The notes below the pieces were generated by a model. That model searched no databases. It was not told where the DNA came from and worked only from the letters and a program-made list of their open reading frames with translations. The translations under genes were made by a program, and so were the position numbers. DNA of 64,000 bases from positions 5,779,001-5,843,000 of the forward strand of contig NZ_CP039690.1 in assembly GCF_005144885.1 (NCBI RefSeq), read 5' to 3'. Shown one piece after another: positions 43,521 to 52,819 of the stretch (positions are counted from its first letter, which is position 1; each line of letters opens with the position of its first letter). The stretch comes from Phreatobacter stygius (GTDB lineage Bacteria > Pseudomonadota > Alphaproteobacteria > Rhizobiales > Phreatobacteraceae).

Positions 43521-45119
43521 TCAGATCGGCTCGCCGGCGCCGGTGCCGCGATGCGGGGTGGGGAAGCACCACTCGTCGCCGCGCGCGGTGTTGACATATT
43601 CCGGCCAGCGCAGGTCGACCGGCGGGTCGAAATCGGCCGGCAGCAGCGGGCCGACCCAGTCCTTGCCGCCCACCCCGCCGCCGGTGCGCTCGCGGAACTC
43701 GGCCTGGCACGCCGCCAGCGCACCGGGCTTGGTCGCGAGATCGACCATGGTCAGCGCCATGGTCTTGGCCGCGACGAACAGGCCGGGATCGACCGCCGCG
43801 GGCAGGCCGCCGAGCGCGTTATAGGCCCAGTTCGGATAGGCATAACCGGGCGACGGCGGCTGCAGCCGTGGCCGCGCGGCGAGCAGCCGCACAGTCGGGC
43901 AATGCCAGGAAAATTCGACATAGTCATCGGCGCTGAGATGGGTCTGCCAGCCGGCCAGCGTGCGTTTCAACCCGGCATCGTTGTCCTCCGGCGTGGTCAG
44001 CGTCGTCACGCTCTTGATGAACGGGTTGGCCATCGGTTCCAGGCCGAGGTTTTTCTGGATCTCGCGGCCGAAGGCCAGCGCCTTTTCGTCATAGATCGGG
44101 GCGCCGACCGCCTGCAGATTGGCCCAGGTCAGGTCGGTCAGCGCGGTGTTCGGCAAGCCGACGCGCGTCTTGGTCACCCAGCGCACGAAGGCGCGGCAAC
44201 CGGTCGCCATGGCCGCCGATTTGGCGTTTCGGGCGAGCACGCGCCAGATCTGCTCCTGGATCGCCAGCGACGACGAGCGCCAGGAATATTGGATCTGGCT
44301 GAAACGCGGCGGCAGGTTGTCCGAGGTCGCACCGGCATCGCCCAGGACGAATTCGTTGAGCGTCCACGATCCGCTATGCGGGAACATGGCCTCCTTGGTG
44401 TATTTCGTCGTGGTGTACATGAGGCATAGGGCGTCGAGCGCGCCAGGCGCGCGGGCGACCGCATGGGCCGTCTGGGACGGCATCAGCGAGGGATCGACCC
44501 AGTTCTCGGGATCGTCGGCCTCGAAGGTGATGACCGCGCTCCAATAGGCGCCGAAATGGATATCGCCAGTGACCGTATTGCTCGGCCAGGGATGCCACAC
44601 GACGGCGGCGTCGAGGTCATCGTAATAGCCCTTGGCGGCGTGGATCGGCTTCGAGCCGCAGACCTTTTCGGCCGGCTCGCCGAACAGCTTCAGCGTGGCG
44701 GCCACGCCATGCTGCTCAAAGGCGGCTTTGGTCGCGAGCATGGCGGTCAGCGAGGCCGTGCCGAGCACCGAATGCGGATCGGTATGGCCGGCGGCATAGG
44801 GGTGGACGCCTTCGCGCGGCGCCTCGCGCGGCACCACCTGCTGCGAATTGCCGGGCACCGCGTCATATTCCGAGAAGCCGGCGAGCACCGGCCCGCTCTT
44901 GCCCCAGCGGGCCGCAAACGCCGTGGGCATGTCGCCGGAGCCTGCTTCGACGCTGAAGCCTTCCTCGCCGAGTATCGCGACATAGGCATCCAGCGAGCGA
45001 TATTCACGCCAGGCCGGCTCGGCGAAAGCCCAGATCCGCTCGTTGAATGCGGACAGGCGCGGTTCATTGCGCGCGATCCAGTCCAGCGCGGATTGGCGAA
45101 TGGTGTTCGATGCGGTCAT
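43521..45119 (-). CDS. M20-family amidohydrolase, aminobenzoyl-glutamate hydrolase subunit B-like
   Basis: This 532-residue metallohydrolase starts at the ATG at 45119. It resembles AbgB, which with AbgA cleaves p-aminobenzoyl-glutamate, and related peptidase M20D amidohydrolases. Visible features: WAFAEPAWREYRSLDAYVAIL near the N-terminus, PVLAGFSEYDAVPGNSQQ (in place of a GHxDxxP motif), GAGHTDPHSVLG-type segment AAGHTDPHSVLGTASLTAMLA, GEPAEKVCGSKPIHAAKGYYDDLDAAVVWHPWPSN with the metal-site Cys and His, and DDYVEFSWHCPTVRL in the C-terminal half. It is the second gene of a unit with the upstream peptide-type receptor (95-base gap), so the substrate may be an imported peptide-like amide. Confidence 0.86.
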   Translation of the reverse strand: MTASNTIRQSALDWIARNEPRLSAFNERIWAFAEPAWREYRSLDAYVAILGEEGFSVEAGSGDMPTAFAARWGKSGPVLAGFSEYDAVPGNSQQVVPREAPREGVHPYAAGHTDPHSVLGTASLTAMLATKAAFEQHGVAATLKLFGEPAEKVCGSKPIHAAKGYYDDLDAAVVWHPWPSNTVTGDIHFGAYWSAVITFEADDPENWVDPSLMPSQTAHAVARAPGALDALCLMYTTTKYTKEAMFPHSGSWTLNEFVLGDAGATSDNLPPRFSQIQYSWRSSSLAIQEQIWRVLARNAKSAAMATGCRAFVRWVTKTRVGLPNTALTDLTWANLQAVGAPIYDEKALAFGREIQKNLGLEPMANPFIKSVTTLTTPEDNDAGLKRTLAGWQTHLSADDYVEFSWHCPTVRLLAARPRLQPPSPGYAYPNWAYNALGGLPAAVDPGLFVAAKTMALTMVDLATKPGALAACQAEFRERTGGGVGGKDWVGPLLPADFDPPVDLRWPEYVNTARGDEWCFPTPHRGTGAGEPI

Positions 45120-45214
45120 GCGAAGTCTCCGTTGTCTGCATTTCGGCGCCCCCGCCTGGGGCGGGGTGCGCCGGTCGTCTCGGGTGTTGGAAGAGGGGTG
45201 CCGCCGGGACCTCG

Positions 45215-46795
45215 TCAGGCGCGCCTGACGTTCCAGAAGGTTGCGAAGCCGTCGAGCACGCCGGTGATGGACTTGCGGAAAGCGGTCGGCTGGAGGTACT
45301 GGCCGAGCGGGTAGTAGGGCACGTCCTTGACCGCCTCCAGCTGGATGTCGCGGCAGATGGCAGCCTGGGCCGCCTCGTCCGCGGTCTCGAACCATGACGC
45401 GCGCAAGCCGTTGATCCGCTCGTTCTGCGACCAGCCGGCATAGGTGCCGTCGGCGCGCAGCGCCATGTGCACGGCCGGGTTCAGCCAGTCCATGCCGGCC
45501 CAGTTGGTGACGAAAGCGCTCCAGCCGCCGTCCGAGACCGGGCCACGGCGGTTGCGCCGCTGCAGCATGGCGTTGAACTCGACGACATAGACCTCGACGT
45601 CCATGCCGACGCGCTTCAGCATGTCGGCGGCCACCGCCCCGATGGCGGCGAGCGCGCCGGCATTGGAGGCCATGATGACGACCTTCTCGCCCCTGTAGCC
45701 GGCGGTTCTAAGCTCGTCCTTCACCTGCTCGATCCGGCGCGGCCCGGCGAGCATGTCCAGTCCGGCGGTCGAGGCCATGGGCGTGCCGGGGCAGAAGAAG
45801 CCGAGCGGCACGTTGTAGAGGCTCCGGTCATCGGTGCCGACCACGGCCTCCATATAGTCGTTCTGGGCAAGCGCGCCCCACAGCGCGCGCCGGATCGCCG
45901 GATTGTCGAAGGGCGGGTGCAGATGGTTCATCCGCATCATGCAGACGAAACCGGTGGGGTCGAGCACCCGGGTCGTCACCTGCCGCGCCGCTTTCAGCAT
46001 CGGCAGGTGGTCGTGATAGGCATATTCCTGCCAGTGCTGCGCGCCCGACATCAGCGCTGCAGTGGCGGTCGAGGCATCGGGGATCGAATTCCATTCGACC
46101 CGGTCGAAATGCACCACCTTCGGACCGGAGGTCCAGCCGAGCTCGCCATCGCTGCGCGGCACGTAGCGCTCGAATTTGGTGAAGACATTGATCGAGCCGG
46201 GCGCGCGCTCGTCCAGCTTGAAGCGGAACGGGCCGCTGCCGATGATCTCCGGCACCGGCTTGGAGACATCGGTCATGGCAAGCCGTTCCGGCATCATCAC
46301 GCAGACCGGCACCGAGGCCTTGCCGAGCGCGATGGGCAGGAGCGGGAAGGGGCGTTTCAGCCGGAACCGAATGGTCCGGTCGTCGGGCGCCGAAAGCTCC
46401 TCGGTCGCGTCGATCAGCGACGCGCCGAACGTATCGCGCTGGGCCCAGCGCTTGATGCTGGCCACGCAGTCGCGCGCCAGGACCCGTTCGCCGTCGTGCC
46501 AGAACAGGTTGTCGCGCAGCGTCAGGTCCCAGCGCTTGCCGTCAGCCTCGACGCGATGGCCATCGACCATTTGCGGCGTGGCCTGGTAGCGCGAATTCAT
46601 GCCGTAGAGCGTGTCATAGACCATGTAGGCGTAGTTGCGGGTGATATAGCCGGTGGTCAGGATCGGATCGAGCGTGATCAGGTCCTGCTGCGGGGTGAAG
46701 CGCAGCGTGGTCTCGGCCGCCGCACGCACCCGCGCGGGGACGGCAAGTGATGCCGCGGCAATGCCGGCCGTGTGCAGGAACTCCCGCCGTCTCAT
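45215..46795 (-). CDS. peptide-type ABC transporter substrate-binding protein
   Basis: This 526-residue periplasmic receptor is of the DppA/OppA type. The ATG at 46795 follows GGAGAGACCC; an upstream ATG at 46807 overlaps that site. The signal is Tat-like (MRRREFLHTAGIAAASLAVPARVRA). Family motifs are TPQQDLITLDPILTTGYITRNYAYMVYDTLYG, WDLTLRDNLFWHDGERVLARDCVASIKRW, IIGSGPFRFKLDERAPG and FVTNWAGMDWLNPAVH. No permease or ATPase gene is next to it; the adjacent downstream gene is the amidohydrolase. It probably delivers a dipeptide-like compound to a transporter encoded elsewhere for cleavage by that enzyme. Confidence 0.9.
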   Translation of the reverse strand: MRRREFLHTAGIAAASLAVPARVRAAAETTLRFTPQQDLITLDPILTTGYITRNYAYMVYDTLYGMNSRYQATPQMVDGHRVEADGKRWDLTLRDNLFWHDGERVLARDCVASIKRWAQRDTFGASLIDATEELSAPDDRTIRFRLKRPFPLLPIALGKASVPVCVMMPERLAMTDVSKPVPEIIGSGPFRFKLDERAPGSINVFTKFERYVPRSDGELGWTSGPKVVHFDRVEWNSIPDASTATAALMSGAQHWQEYAYHDHLPMLKAARQVTTRVLDPTGFVCMMRMNHLHPPFDNPAIRRALWGALAQNDYMEAVVGTDDRSLYNVPLGFFCPGTPMASTAGLDMLAGPRRIEQVKDELRTAGYRGEKVVIMASNAGALAAIGAVAADMLKRVGMDVEVYVVEFNAMLQRRNRRGPVSDGGWSAFVTNWAGMDWLNPAVHMALRADGTYAGWSQNERINGLRASWFETADEAAQAAICRDIQLEAVKDVPYYPLGQYLQPTAFRKSITGVLDGFATFWNVRRA

Positions 46796-47216
46796 GGGTC
46801 TCTCCATCAGCTCTTGGATTGTGCCGTGTGGCTGGCCGGTGCGTCCGGCCGAGGCGAGACGCGCTTCGCGAGGCGCGGCCTTGCCGCGGCGGAGCCGGAC
46901 CGTCTCGTCGTTCCGGACCGTCGGGCGCTCTAGCAAGCGCGACCACCATGCCAGCTCTCCGTCATTGCCGTCCCGACGCCGAGCGATCGCGCAACGTGGG
47001 AATCAGGCGAACCGCGTCGCGCGCCATGAGCAAAGGCCGGTTCCGGCGAGACCAGTGGGGGCCGGAACGACCATCGGGCATGGTTCATCGACGACGATGC
47101 GCGAGCCAGCGTCGACTGCCGGACACGAAAACACCACTGCCGACATTGCGGGGTAGCAATTCATTCTCGCAAAGCGCGCGGAACGGCACGCGCCGATGCG
47201 GCCACTTCGGCGCCCG
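46796..47216. other. intergenic region
   Basis: 421 bases between the receptor gene and the end of the liv-type operon, both leftward. It must hold the promoter of the receptor gene and any terminator of the liv operon, but I see no convincing hairpin with a T run, repeat or coding sequence. Confidence 0.4.
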
Positions 47217-47912
47217 TCAGACGCCGAGATAGCGATGCGCGAGGGCGGCATCCCGGTTGAGGTCCCCTGGCGTTCCCGACCAGACGACGCGGCCTTTCTC
47301 GACGATGTGATGGCGGTCGACGAGCGTCGCCATCTCGGCCAGGTTCTTGTCGATGACCAGGATCGTCTGGCCCGCGGCCTTGAGCTCGTGCAGGCAGCGC
47401 CAGATCTCCGCGCGGATCAGCGGCGCGAGGCCCTCGGTTGCCTCGTCGAGAATGAGGAAGCGGGGATTGGTCAACAGCGCCCGGCCAATGGCCAGCATCT
47501 GTTGTTCGCCGCCGGACAGGGTCCGCGCCGATTGCCGGCGGCGTTCGCCGAGCCGGGGAAACAGCGCGACCACCCGCTCCAGGTTCCACTGCGCGCCGGG
47601 CCGCGGCCGGGCGGTCGCGACCAGGTTTTCTTCGACCGTCAGCGAGGCGAAGATGCGCCGGCCTTCGGGGACCAGGCCGAGGCCGAGCCGCGCGATGACA
47701 TTCGGCGCCAGTCCGGCGATGGCCCGCCCGTCGAAGCTGATCCGGCCGCCGCGTGGCCTGGTCATGCCCATGATCGCCCGCACCGTGGTGGTCTTGCCCA
47801 TGCCGTTGCGCCCGATCAACGAGATCACCTCGCCGGCGCGTGCTTCGAAGCTGAGGCCGAACAGCACCCGGCTCTGGGCATAACCGGCTTCGAGCCCGTC
47901 GACGGTCAGCAT
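47217..47912 (-). CDS. livF: branched-chain amino acid-type ABC transporter ATPase (LivF)
   Basis: This 231-residue ATPase has Walker A GRNGMGKTTT, the signature LSGGEQQMLAIGRAL, Walker B FLILDEATEGLAP and the LivF-type region GLGLVPEGRRIFASLTVEENL. It is the last gene of the leftward operon. Its start lies within the 3' end of livG (seven-base overlap). The operon context with a ring-cleavage dioxygenase suggests import of an aromatic acid rather than leucine. Confidence 0.92.
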   Translation of the reverse strand: MLTVDGLEAGYAQSRVLFGLSFEARAGEVISLIGRNGMGKTTTVRAIMGMTRPRGGRISFDGRAIAGLAPNVIARLGLGLVPEGRRIFASLTVEENLVATARPRPGAQWNLERVVALFPRLGERRRQSARTLSGGEQQMLAIGRALLTNPRFLILDEATEGLAPLIRAEIWRCLHELKAAGQTILVIDKNLAEMATLVDRHHIVEKGRVVWSGTPGDLNRDAALAHRYLGV

Positions 47913-48685
47913 GCCGGTTCCTCTCCGAGATAGGCGGCGCGGACATCAGGATGGTCGCGTACCGCGTCGACCGTACCGGTGAAGATGATCCGTCCATAGA
48001 CCAGGACACTGACGCGGTCGGCGAGCGCAAAAACCGCGTCCATGTCATGTTCGACCAGCAGAATGGCGTAGTGGCGCTTGAGGCTGCCGAGCAGCCGGGT
48101 CAGGGCCGCCGATTCCTCCGGTCCCATTCCGGCCATCGGCTCGTCGAGCAGCAGCAGCCTGGGCTGGCGCGCCAGCGCCACGGCGATTTCGAGCTGCCGG
48201 CGCTCGCCATGGCCGAGCGTCGCGACGCGCCGGTCTTCGCGATCGGCCAGCCCGACCCGGTCGAGCCAGTCGCGCGCGGCCTGCCGGTTCGCGCCGTTCC
48301 GGCGGGGATTGGACAGCATGTCGAAAGAGCCGCCGTGCCGGGCCTCGATCGACAGCAGGACGTTCTCGAGCGCGGAAAAGTCCGGGCATAGCTGGGTGAG
48401 CTGAAACGAGCGTCCGAGCCCCAGCCGCGCGCGGGCATGGGCGGGCAGGGTGGTGATGTCGCGCCCGTCGAAGCGGATGCGGCCGGCATCGGCGGCGAGC
48501 TCGCCGCAGATCTGGGTGATCAGGGTGGACTTGCCGGCGCCGTTCGGGCCGATCAGGGCGTGGAGCTCGCCGGGGCGCACGTCCAGGGTCACGTCATCGG
48601 TCGCGACCAGGGCGCCGAACGCCTTGCGCAGGCCGGTGATCGCCAGCACCGGGGCTGCCGTGACGGCTGCGTCAGGGTCAGTCAT
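47906..48685 (-). CDS. livG: branched-chain amino acid-type ABC transporter ATPase (LivG)
   Basis: This 259-residue ATPase has Walker A GPNGAGKSTL, the LivG-type region GLGRSFQLTQLCPDFSALENVLLSIEAR, the signature LGHGERRQLEIAVALA, Walker B LLLLDEPMAGMGPEE and the C-terminal DVRAAYLGEE element found in LivG. It forms a heterodimer with LivF. Its start overlaps the end of livM by eight bases. Confidence 0.92.
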   Translation of the reverse strand: MTDPDAAVTAAPVLAITGLRKAFGALVATDDVTLDVRPGELHALIGPNGAGKSTLITQICGELAADAGRIRFDGRDITTLPAHARARLGLGRSFQLTQLCPDFSALENVLLSIEARHGGSFDMLSNPRRNGANRQAARDWLDRVGLADREDRRVATLGHGERRQLEIAVALARQPRLLLLDEPMAGMGPEESAALTRLLGSLKRHYAILLVEHDMDAVFALADRVSVLVYGRIIFTGTVDAVRDHPDVRAAYLGEEPAC

Positions 48686-49649
48686 GGCGGCGTCCGAACA
48701 GGCGGCCGGCCAGTCCCTGCTGGCCGAACAACGCGATGAGGGTCAGCACCGGGCCCATCACGATCATCCAATGCTCGCTCCAGCTCGACAGCAATTGCTC
48801 CAGCGTGATGAAGGCGGCGGTGCCGAGGATCGGGCCGAACAGGGTTCCGAGCCCGCCCAGGACGACGATCGCCATGAACTCGCCGGATTTGGTCCAGGCC
48901 GCCATGTCGGGCGTGACGAAGCGGGCGTAATTGGCCCACAGGACGCCGGCGAGGCCGGTGCCGACCGCCGAGATGACGAAAGCCGTGAGCCGGAACGGAA
49001 ACGGCCGGATGCCCAGGTTGACCGCGCGCCGCTCGCTCTGGCGCAAGGCCTGAAGGATCAGGCCGAAGCGCGAATTGACGATCGACAGGCAAATCAGTGT
49101 CCAGGCGACGAGCAGGGCCAGGCACAGGAAGTAGAAGGTCTGCGGCCGCGCCAGGTCGATGAACGGCATGTCGTTGCGCCGGTCGAGCATCAGGCCGTCG
49201 TCGCCGCCATAACTCTGCAGCGAGACGAGGACGAAGAACACCATTTGCGCGAAGGCGAGCGTGATCATGATGAACTGGACGCCGCTGGTTCTCAGCGCCA
49301 GCGCGCCGACGGCGGCGGCCAGCAGGGCGCAGCCGAGCAGCGCCAGCGGCCAGACCACCAGGGCGGCATTGCTGCCCGACCAGCCGAAGATCGGGCCGCC
49401 GCCGAAGGTGTGATGGGCGATGATGCCGACGGTATAGCCGCCGAGGCCGAAGAACATGGCATGGCCGAAACTGACCAGGGCGCCGTAGCCGATGATCAGG
49501 TCGAGGCTGACCGCCGCGATGGCATAGATCAGGATCCGGTTGGTCAGGCCGAGCAGCGCCGTCGAACCGGTCGCTTCGGCGGTGAACGGCATGGCCGCCA
49601 GGATCGCCAGCCCCAGGACAATGGCTGCAAGTCGGAATTTGGCACGCAT
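48678..49649 (-). CDS. livM: branched-chain amino acid-type ABC transporter permease (LivM)
   Basis: This 323-residue permease has eight to nine hydrophobic segments and the LivM hallmarks: NRILIYAIAAVSLDLIIGYGALVSFGHAMFFGLGGYTVGI near the N-terminus, the RRAVNLGIRPFPFRLTAFVISAVGTGLAGVLWA loop for ATPase contact, and GEFMAIVVLGGLGTLFGPILGTAAF. The start at 49649 leaves a four-base gap to livH; a longer N-terminus beginning at 49679 would overlap livH and is less likely. Confidence 0.92.
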   Translation of the reverse strand: MRAKFRLAAIVLGLAILAAMPFTAEATGSTALLGLTNRILIYAIAAVSLDLIIGYGALVSFGHAMFFGLGGYTVGIIAHHTFGGGPIFGWSGSNAALVVWPLALLGCALLAAAVGALALRTSGVQFIMITLAFAQMVFFVLVSLQSYGGDDGLMLDRRNDMPFIDLARPQTFYFLCLALLVAWTLICLSIVNSRFGLILQALRQSERRAVNLGIRPFPFRLTAFVISAVGTGLAGVLWANYARFVTPDMAAWTKSGEFMAIVVLGGLGTLFGPILGTAAFITLEQLLSSWSEHWMIVMGPVLTLIALFGQQGLAGRLFGRRHD

Positions 49650-49653
49650 GTCG

Positions 49654-50568
49654 TCAGGCCCGGGCCGGCAGCAGGCCAAGCGGCCTGACGAGCAGGACGG
49701 CGGCCATCAGGACATAGATGCTGGCCGAGACGAGGCCGGCGCTGAGCGTGTCGGCGACCGAGGCCGGCAGCAGCCCCTGCAGGACCTGCGGCAGGTAGGC
49801 GCGGCCGAGGCTGTCGACCATTCCGACCAGCAGCGCTCCGACCAGGGCGCCGCGGACCGATCCGACGCCGCCGATGACGATGACGACGAAGGTGGTGATC
49901 AGCACGCGCTCGCCCATGCCGATCTCGATCGCCAGCAGGGGCGCCGCCATCACGCCGGCCAGGCCGCAAAGCAGCCCGCCCAGCCCGAAGACCAGCGTAT
50001 AGAGGCGGCGGATGTCGACGCCGAGCGCATCGACCATCTCGCGGTCGTCGGCGCCGGCGCGGATCAGCATGCCGATGCGGGTATGGTTGACCAGCAGCCA
50101 CAGTCCGACGGCGACCAGCGCGCCGACGCCGATAAAGGCCAGGCGCATCACCGGGTAATCGAGCCCGGGCAGGATGGCGACGGAGCCCTGCAGCAGGGGC
50201 GGGATGTCGAGCAGCGGCGGCCGGCGGCCGAAGATCATGCTCACCGCCTCGTTGGTGAACAGGATCAGGCCGAGCGTCGCCAGCACCTGGTAGAGATGGT
50301 CGCGGCGATAGAGCCATTGCACGACCGCCACTTCAACCATGACGGCATAGAGCCCGGCACCGGCGAGCGCCGCCAGGATGCCGACCAGGAACGACCCCGT
50401 GCTCATCACCGCGAAGGCCGCGCAATAGGCGCCGACCATGTAGAAGCAGCCATGGGTCAGGTTGATGACGCCCATGATCCCGAAGATCAGCGTCAGTCCC
50501 GACGCCAGCATGAACAGCATGGCGCCATATTGCAGCCCGTTGAGAATCTGCTCGACGAATAGAAGCAT
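49654..50568 (-). CDS. livH: branched-chain amino acid-type ABC transporter permease (LivH)
   Basis: This 304-residue permease has the LivH motifs QILNGLQYGAMLFMLASGLTLIFGIMGVINLTHGCFYMVGAY at the N-terminus, DREMVDALGVDIRRLYTLVFGLGGLLCGLAGVMAAP in the cytoplasmic coupling region and FVVIVIGGVGSVRGALVGALLVG towards the end. It pairs with LivM. The binding-protein gene ends 60 bases upstream. Confidence 0.93.
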   Translation of the reverse strand: MLLFVEQILNGLQYGAMLFMLASGLTLIFGIMGVINLTHGCFYMVGAYCAAFAVMSTGSFLVGILAALAGAGLYAVMVEVAVVQWLYRRDHLYQVLATLGLILFTNEAVSMIFGRRPPLLDIPPLLQGSVAILPGLDYPVMRLAFIGVGALVAVGLWLLVNHTRIGMLIRAGADDREMVDALGVDIRRLYTLVFGLGGLLCGLAGVMAAPLLAIEIGMGERVLITTFVVIVIGGVGSVRGALVGALLVGMVDSLGRAYLPQVLQGLLPASVADTLSAGLVSASIYVLMAAVLLVRPLGLLPARA

Positions 50569-50628
50569 CCCGGCGCGTCCCGCTCAGTCGCAAGCCATGG
50601 GCCGCGGCCGAGGCCGCGGCGGCCAGGC

Positions 50629-51828
50629 TCAGTTCATCGTGCATTTCGAGACATAGGCGTCGCCCCGGTCGGAGGCGATCTTGCGGACGATGTTCTGGAC
50701 GATCTCGCCCGCGCCGTTCTTCTCGAACCTGGTCAGGTAATAGTCCTGAACCGGGTGCTGGTTCGGCCCGAACGCGAACTTGCCGCGCACCGACACGAAT
50801 TTCGCCGCCCGCAGCGCATTGCGGAACTGGTCCTGCTTGCGCAGGTCACCGTTGACCGCCTCGAGCGCGCTGCCGATCAGGCGCGCCGTGTCGTAGGATT
50901 GCTGGGCATAGGTCGTCGGGGTGCGGGAATAGGCCTTCCTGAAGGCTGTCACGAAGGCCACCGAGGCAGGGTTGTCGACCTCGCTCGTCCAGATGGCGGA
51001 GGCATAGATGCCATTGGCCGCGTCGCCGGTCGCCGCCACCATGCGCGCATCCATCGAAAAGCTCGGGATCAGCATCGGCACGGTTCGGCCAAGACCGGCA
51101 TTGGCATATTGTTTGGCGAAATTGATGCCGGCGCCGCCCGGATGAAACTGATAGATCGCGTCCGGCGCCAGCGCGCGCACACGGGCGAGCTCCACCGAGA
51201 AGTCGGTCTGGTCGAGCTTGGTGTAGATCTCGCCTGCGACCGTGCCTTTATAGGTACGCTTGAAGCCTTCCAGTGCATCGCGGCCGGCCTGATAATTCGG
51301 CGCGAGCAGGACGACCTTCTTGTAGGCGAGTTCGTCGGCGGCGAGCCCGGACGCCTCGTGAAACGCATCGTTCTGATAGGACGTCACGAAATAGTTGGGA
51401 TGGCAGCGTTCGCCGGCGAAGGTGGACGGGCCGGGGTTGAGACTGACATAGGTGCCGCCGGAGGCGAGCACGCTCGGCACGACGGCGGCCAGCACGTTCG
51501 AGAAATTCACGCCGGTAAACAGCCTGATGCCGCCTTGGACCATCCGGTCCGCCGCCTGCTTGGCATTGGCGGGCTTCAGGGCGTCGTCTTCGATATCGAG
51601 CCGGACCGGCACGCCGCCGAGTTTTCCGCCGCCCTCGGCGATCGCCAGGTTGAAGGCGTCGCGCTCATCCTCGCCGATATAGCCGGCCGGGGTCGACAGG
51701 GTGGTGATGAAGCCGATCGTCACGGTTTCGGGCTGGATCGGGTTCGACCAGGCCCTGGAGGCGGCCAGCGATCCCGTCGTCAGCAATCCCGCCACGACGG
51801 CGCGGCGACTTGAAGCAGTTGTGGTCAT
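50629..51828 (-). CDS. Liv-type periplasmic binding protein (family 6)
   Basis: This 399-residue receptor belongs to the adjacent Liv-type importer. The start ATG at 51828 gives a signal peptide with a Tat-like SRR (SSRRAVVAGLLTTGSLAASRAWS). The mature part has the two-lobed type I fold: VTIGFITTLSTPAGYIGEDERDAFNLAIAEGGGKLGGVPVRLDIEDDALKPANAKQAADRMV, then YKKVVLLAPNYQAGRDALEGFKRTYKG for the second lobe. It carries paired Cys (GERCHPNYF and the C-terminal KCTMN). Relatives near aromatic catabolism genes bind benzoate-type acids. Here it sits between the transporter and two gentisate-type catabolic genes, so an aromatic acid is the likely ligand. Confidence 0.9.
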   Translation of the reverse strand: MTTTASSRRAVVAGLLTTGSLAASRAWSNPIQPETVTIGFITTLSTPAGYIGEDERDAFNLAIAEGGGKLGGVPVRLDIEDDALKPANAKQAADRMVQGGIRLFTGVNFSNVLAAVVPSVLASGGTYVSLNPGPSTFAGERCHPNYFVTSYQNDAFHEASGLAADELAYKKVVLLAPNYQAGRDALEGFKRTYKGTVAGEIYTKLDQTDFSVELARVRALAPDAIYQFHPGGAGINFAKQYANAGLGRTVPMLIPSFSMDARMVAATGDAANGIYASAIWTSEVDNPASVAFVTAFRKAYSRTPTTYAQQSYDTARLIGSALEAVNGDLRKQDQFRNALRAAKFVSVRGKFAFGPNQHPVQDYYLTRFEKNGAGEIVQNIVRKIASDRGDAYVSKCTMN

Positions 51829-51896
51829 TGTTCCCTGTCCCTTCCCTGGGGGTTGTGCATGACTTGGCGTCGGTCTCGTGTTGATCTTGGCCGGTG

Positions 51897-52808
51897 TCAG
51901 GCCGCCACCACGGGGTGGCGGATCCGTCCGATCCCGTCGACGCCGGCCTCGACCACGTCGCCCGGCCAGAGCCACTCCTGGGGCGTGCGGCCGGCGCCGA
52001 CACCTTCAGGCGTTCCGGTCGCGATGATGTCGCCGGGTTCGAGGGTGATCGCGGCGCTGATGTCGGCGATCAGGGTCGGGATCTTGAACAGCATGTGACG
52101 CGTGTTCGAGCGCTGCTTCGTGTGGCCGTTGACCGTCAGCCACAGGCCGAGGTCATGCGGATCGCCGAGCGCGTCGGCGGTGACGATGCAGGGGCCGAAG
52201 GGTGCGTAGGTGTCCTGGCCCTTGGAATAGATCCACTGGCCGGCGCGCCGGTTGTCGCGCGCGCTGATATCGATCAGCACGCTGTAGCCGAAGACGAAGG
52301 ACAGCGCCTCGGCCTCGGAAACGCGGCGGGCGGTGCGCCCCATCACCACCGCGAGTTCGACCTCCCAGTCGAGCTGCTGGGTGATGTTGGCATTGTGCTC
52401 GATGGCTTCGCCCGGGCCAATCACGCTGGTCGGGGGTTTTGAGAAGATGACCGGCTGTTTCGGCAGGTCCTTGGCCGTGTCGAGCGTTCGCGCGGACTCG
52501 GCGACATGTTCGACATAGTTGAGGCCGATGCCGAAAATATTCTTGCGTGGCCGGGGGATCGGCGCCAGCAATTTGACGTTGGCGAGCGGCACGGCCGTGC
52601 CGGCCGGCCAATGGTCGCGATGGTCGTCCAGGGCGGCGCGAAGCTCGGCGATGGCCGCCGGGCCGAGGTCGATGAAATCGAGCATGGCGGCCGGCAGCGA
52701 CCGTGCCGCCTTGGCGCCGATCTTTTCGACGTCGACCACCAGGTCGCCGTCGATGACACCGAGGCGTGCGGCGGATTCGATGGTGCTGCGATAGGTTACG
52801 AGATGCAT
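51897..52808 (-). CDS. fumarylacetoacetate hydrolase-family protein (maleyl- or fumarylpyruvate hydrolase-like)
   Basis: This 303-residue hydrolase has the family's beta-roll core: NIFGIGLNYVEHVAES (the catalytic Gly-x-Asn-Tyr-x-x-His), PVIFSKPPTSVIGPGEAI, the metal-binding acids in DWEVELAVVMGR, and YSVLIDISARD with SKGQDTYAPFGPCIV. The end of the domain is GDIIATGTPEGVG. The adjacent gentisate-type dioxygenase would give maleylpyruvate, which this enzyme could hydrolyse directly or after isomerisation to fumarylpyruvate; no isomerase gene is seen nearby. The gap to the dioxygenase gene is 11 bases, so the two are co-translated. Confidence 0.9.
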   Translation of the reverse strand: MHLVTYRSTIESAARLGVIDGDLVVDVEKIGAKAARSLPAAMLDFIDLGPAAIAELRAALDDHRDHWPAGTAVPLANVKLLAPIPRPRKNIFGIGLNYVEHVAESARTLDTAKDLPKQPVIFSKPPTSVIGPGEAIEHNANITQQLDWEVELAVVMGRTARRVSEAEALSFVFGYSVLIDISARDNRRAGQWIYSKGQDTYAPFGPCIVTADALGDPHDLGLWLTVNGHTKQRSNTRHMLFKIPTLIADISAAITLEPGDIIATGTPEGVGAGRTPQEWLWPGDVVEAGVDGIGRIRHPVVAA

Positions 52809-52819
52809 GGTCGCCGTCC

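Noticed and set aside
47217-50568. Literal leucine/isoleucine/valine transporter
   Set aside because: The Liv names reflect family only; the operon also encodes ring-cleavage enzymes, which points to an aromatic ligand.
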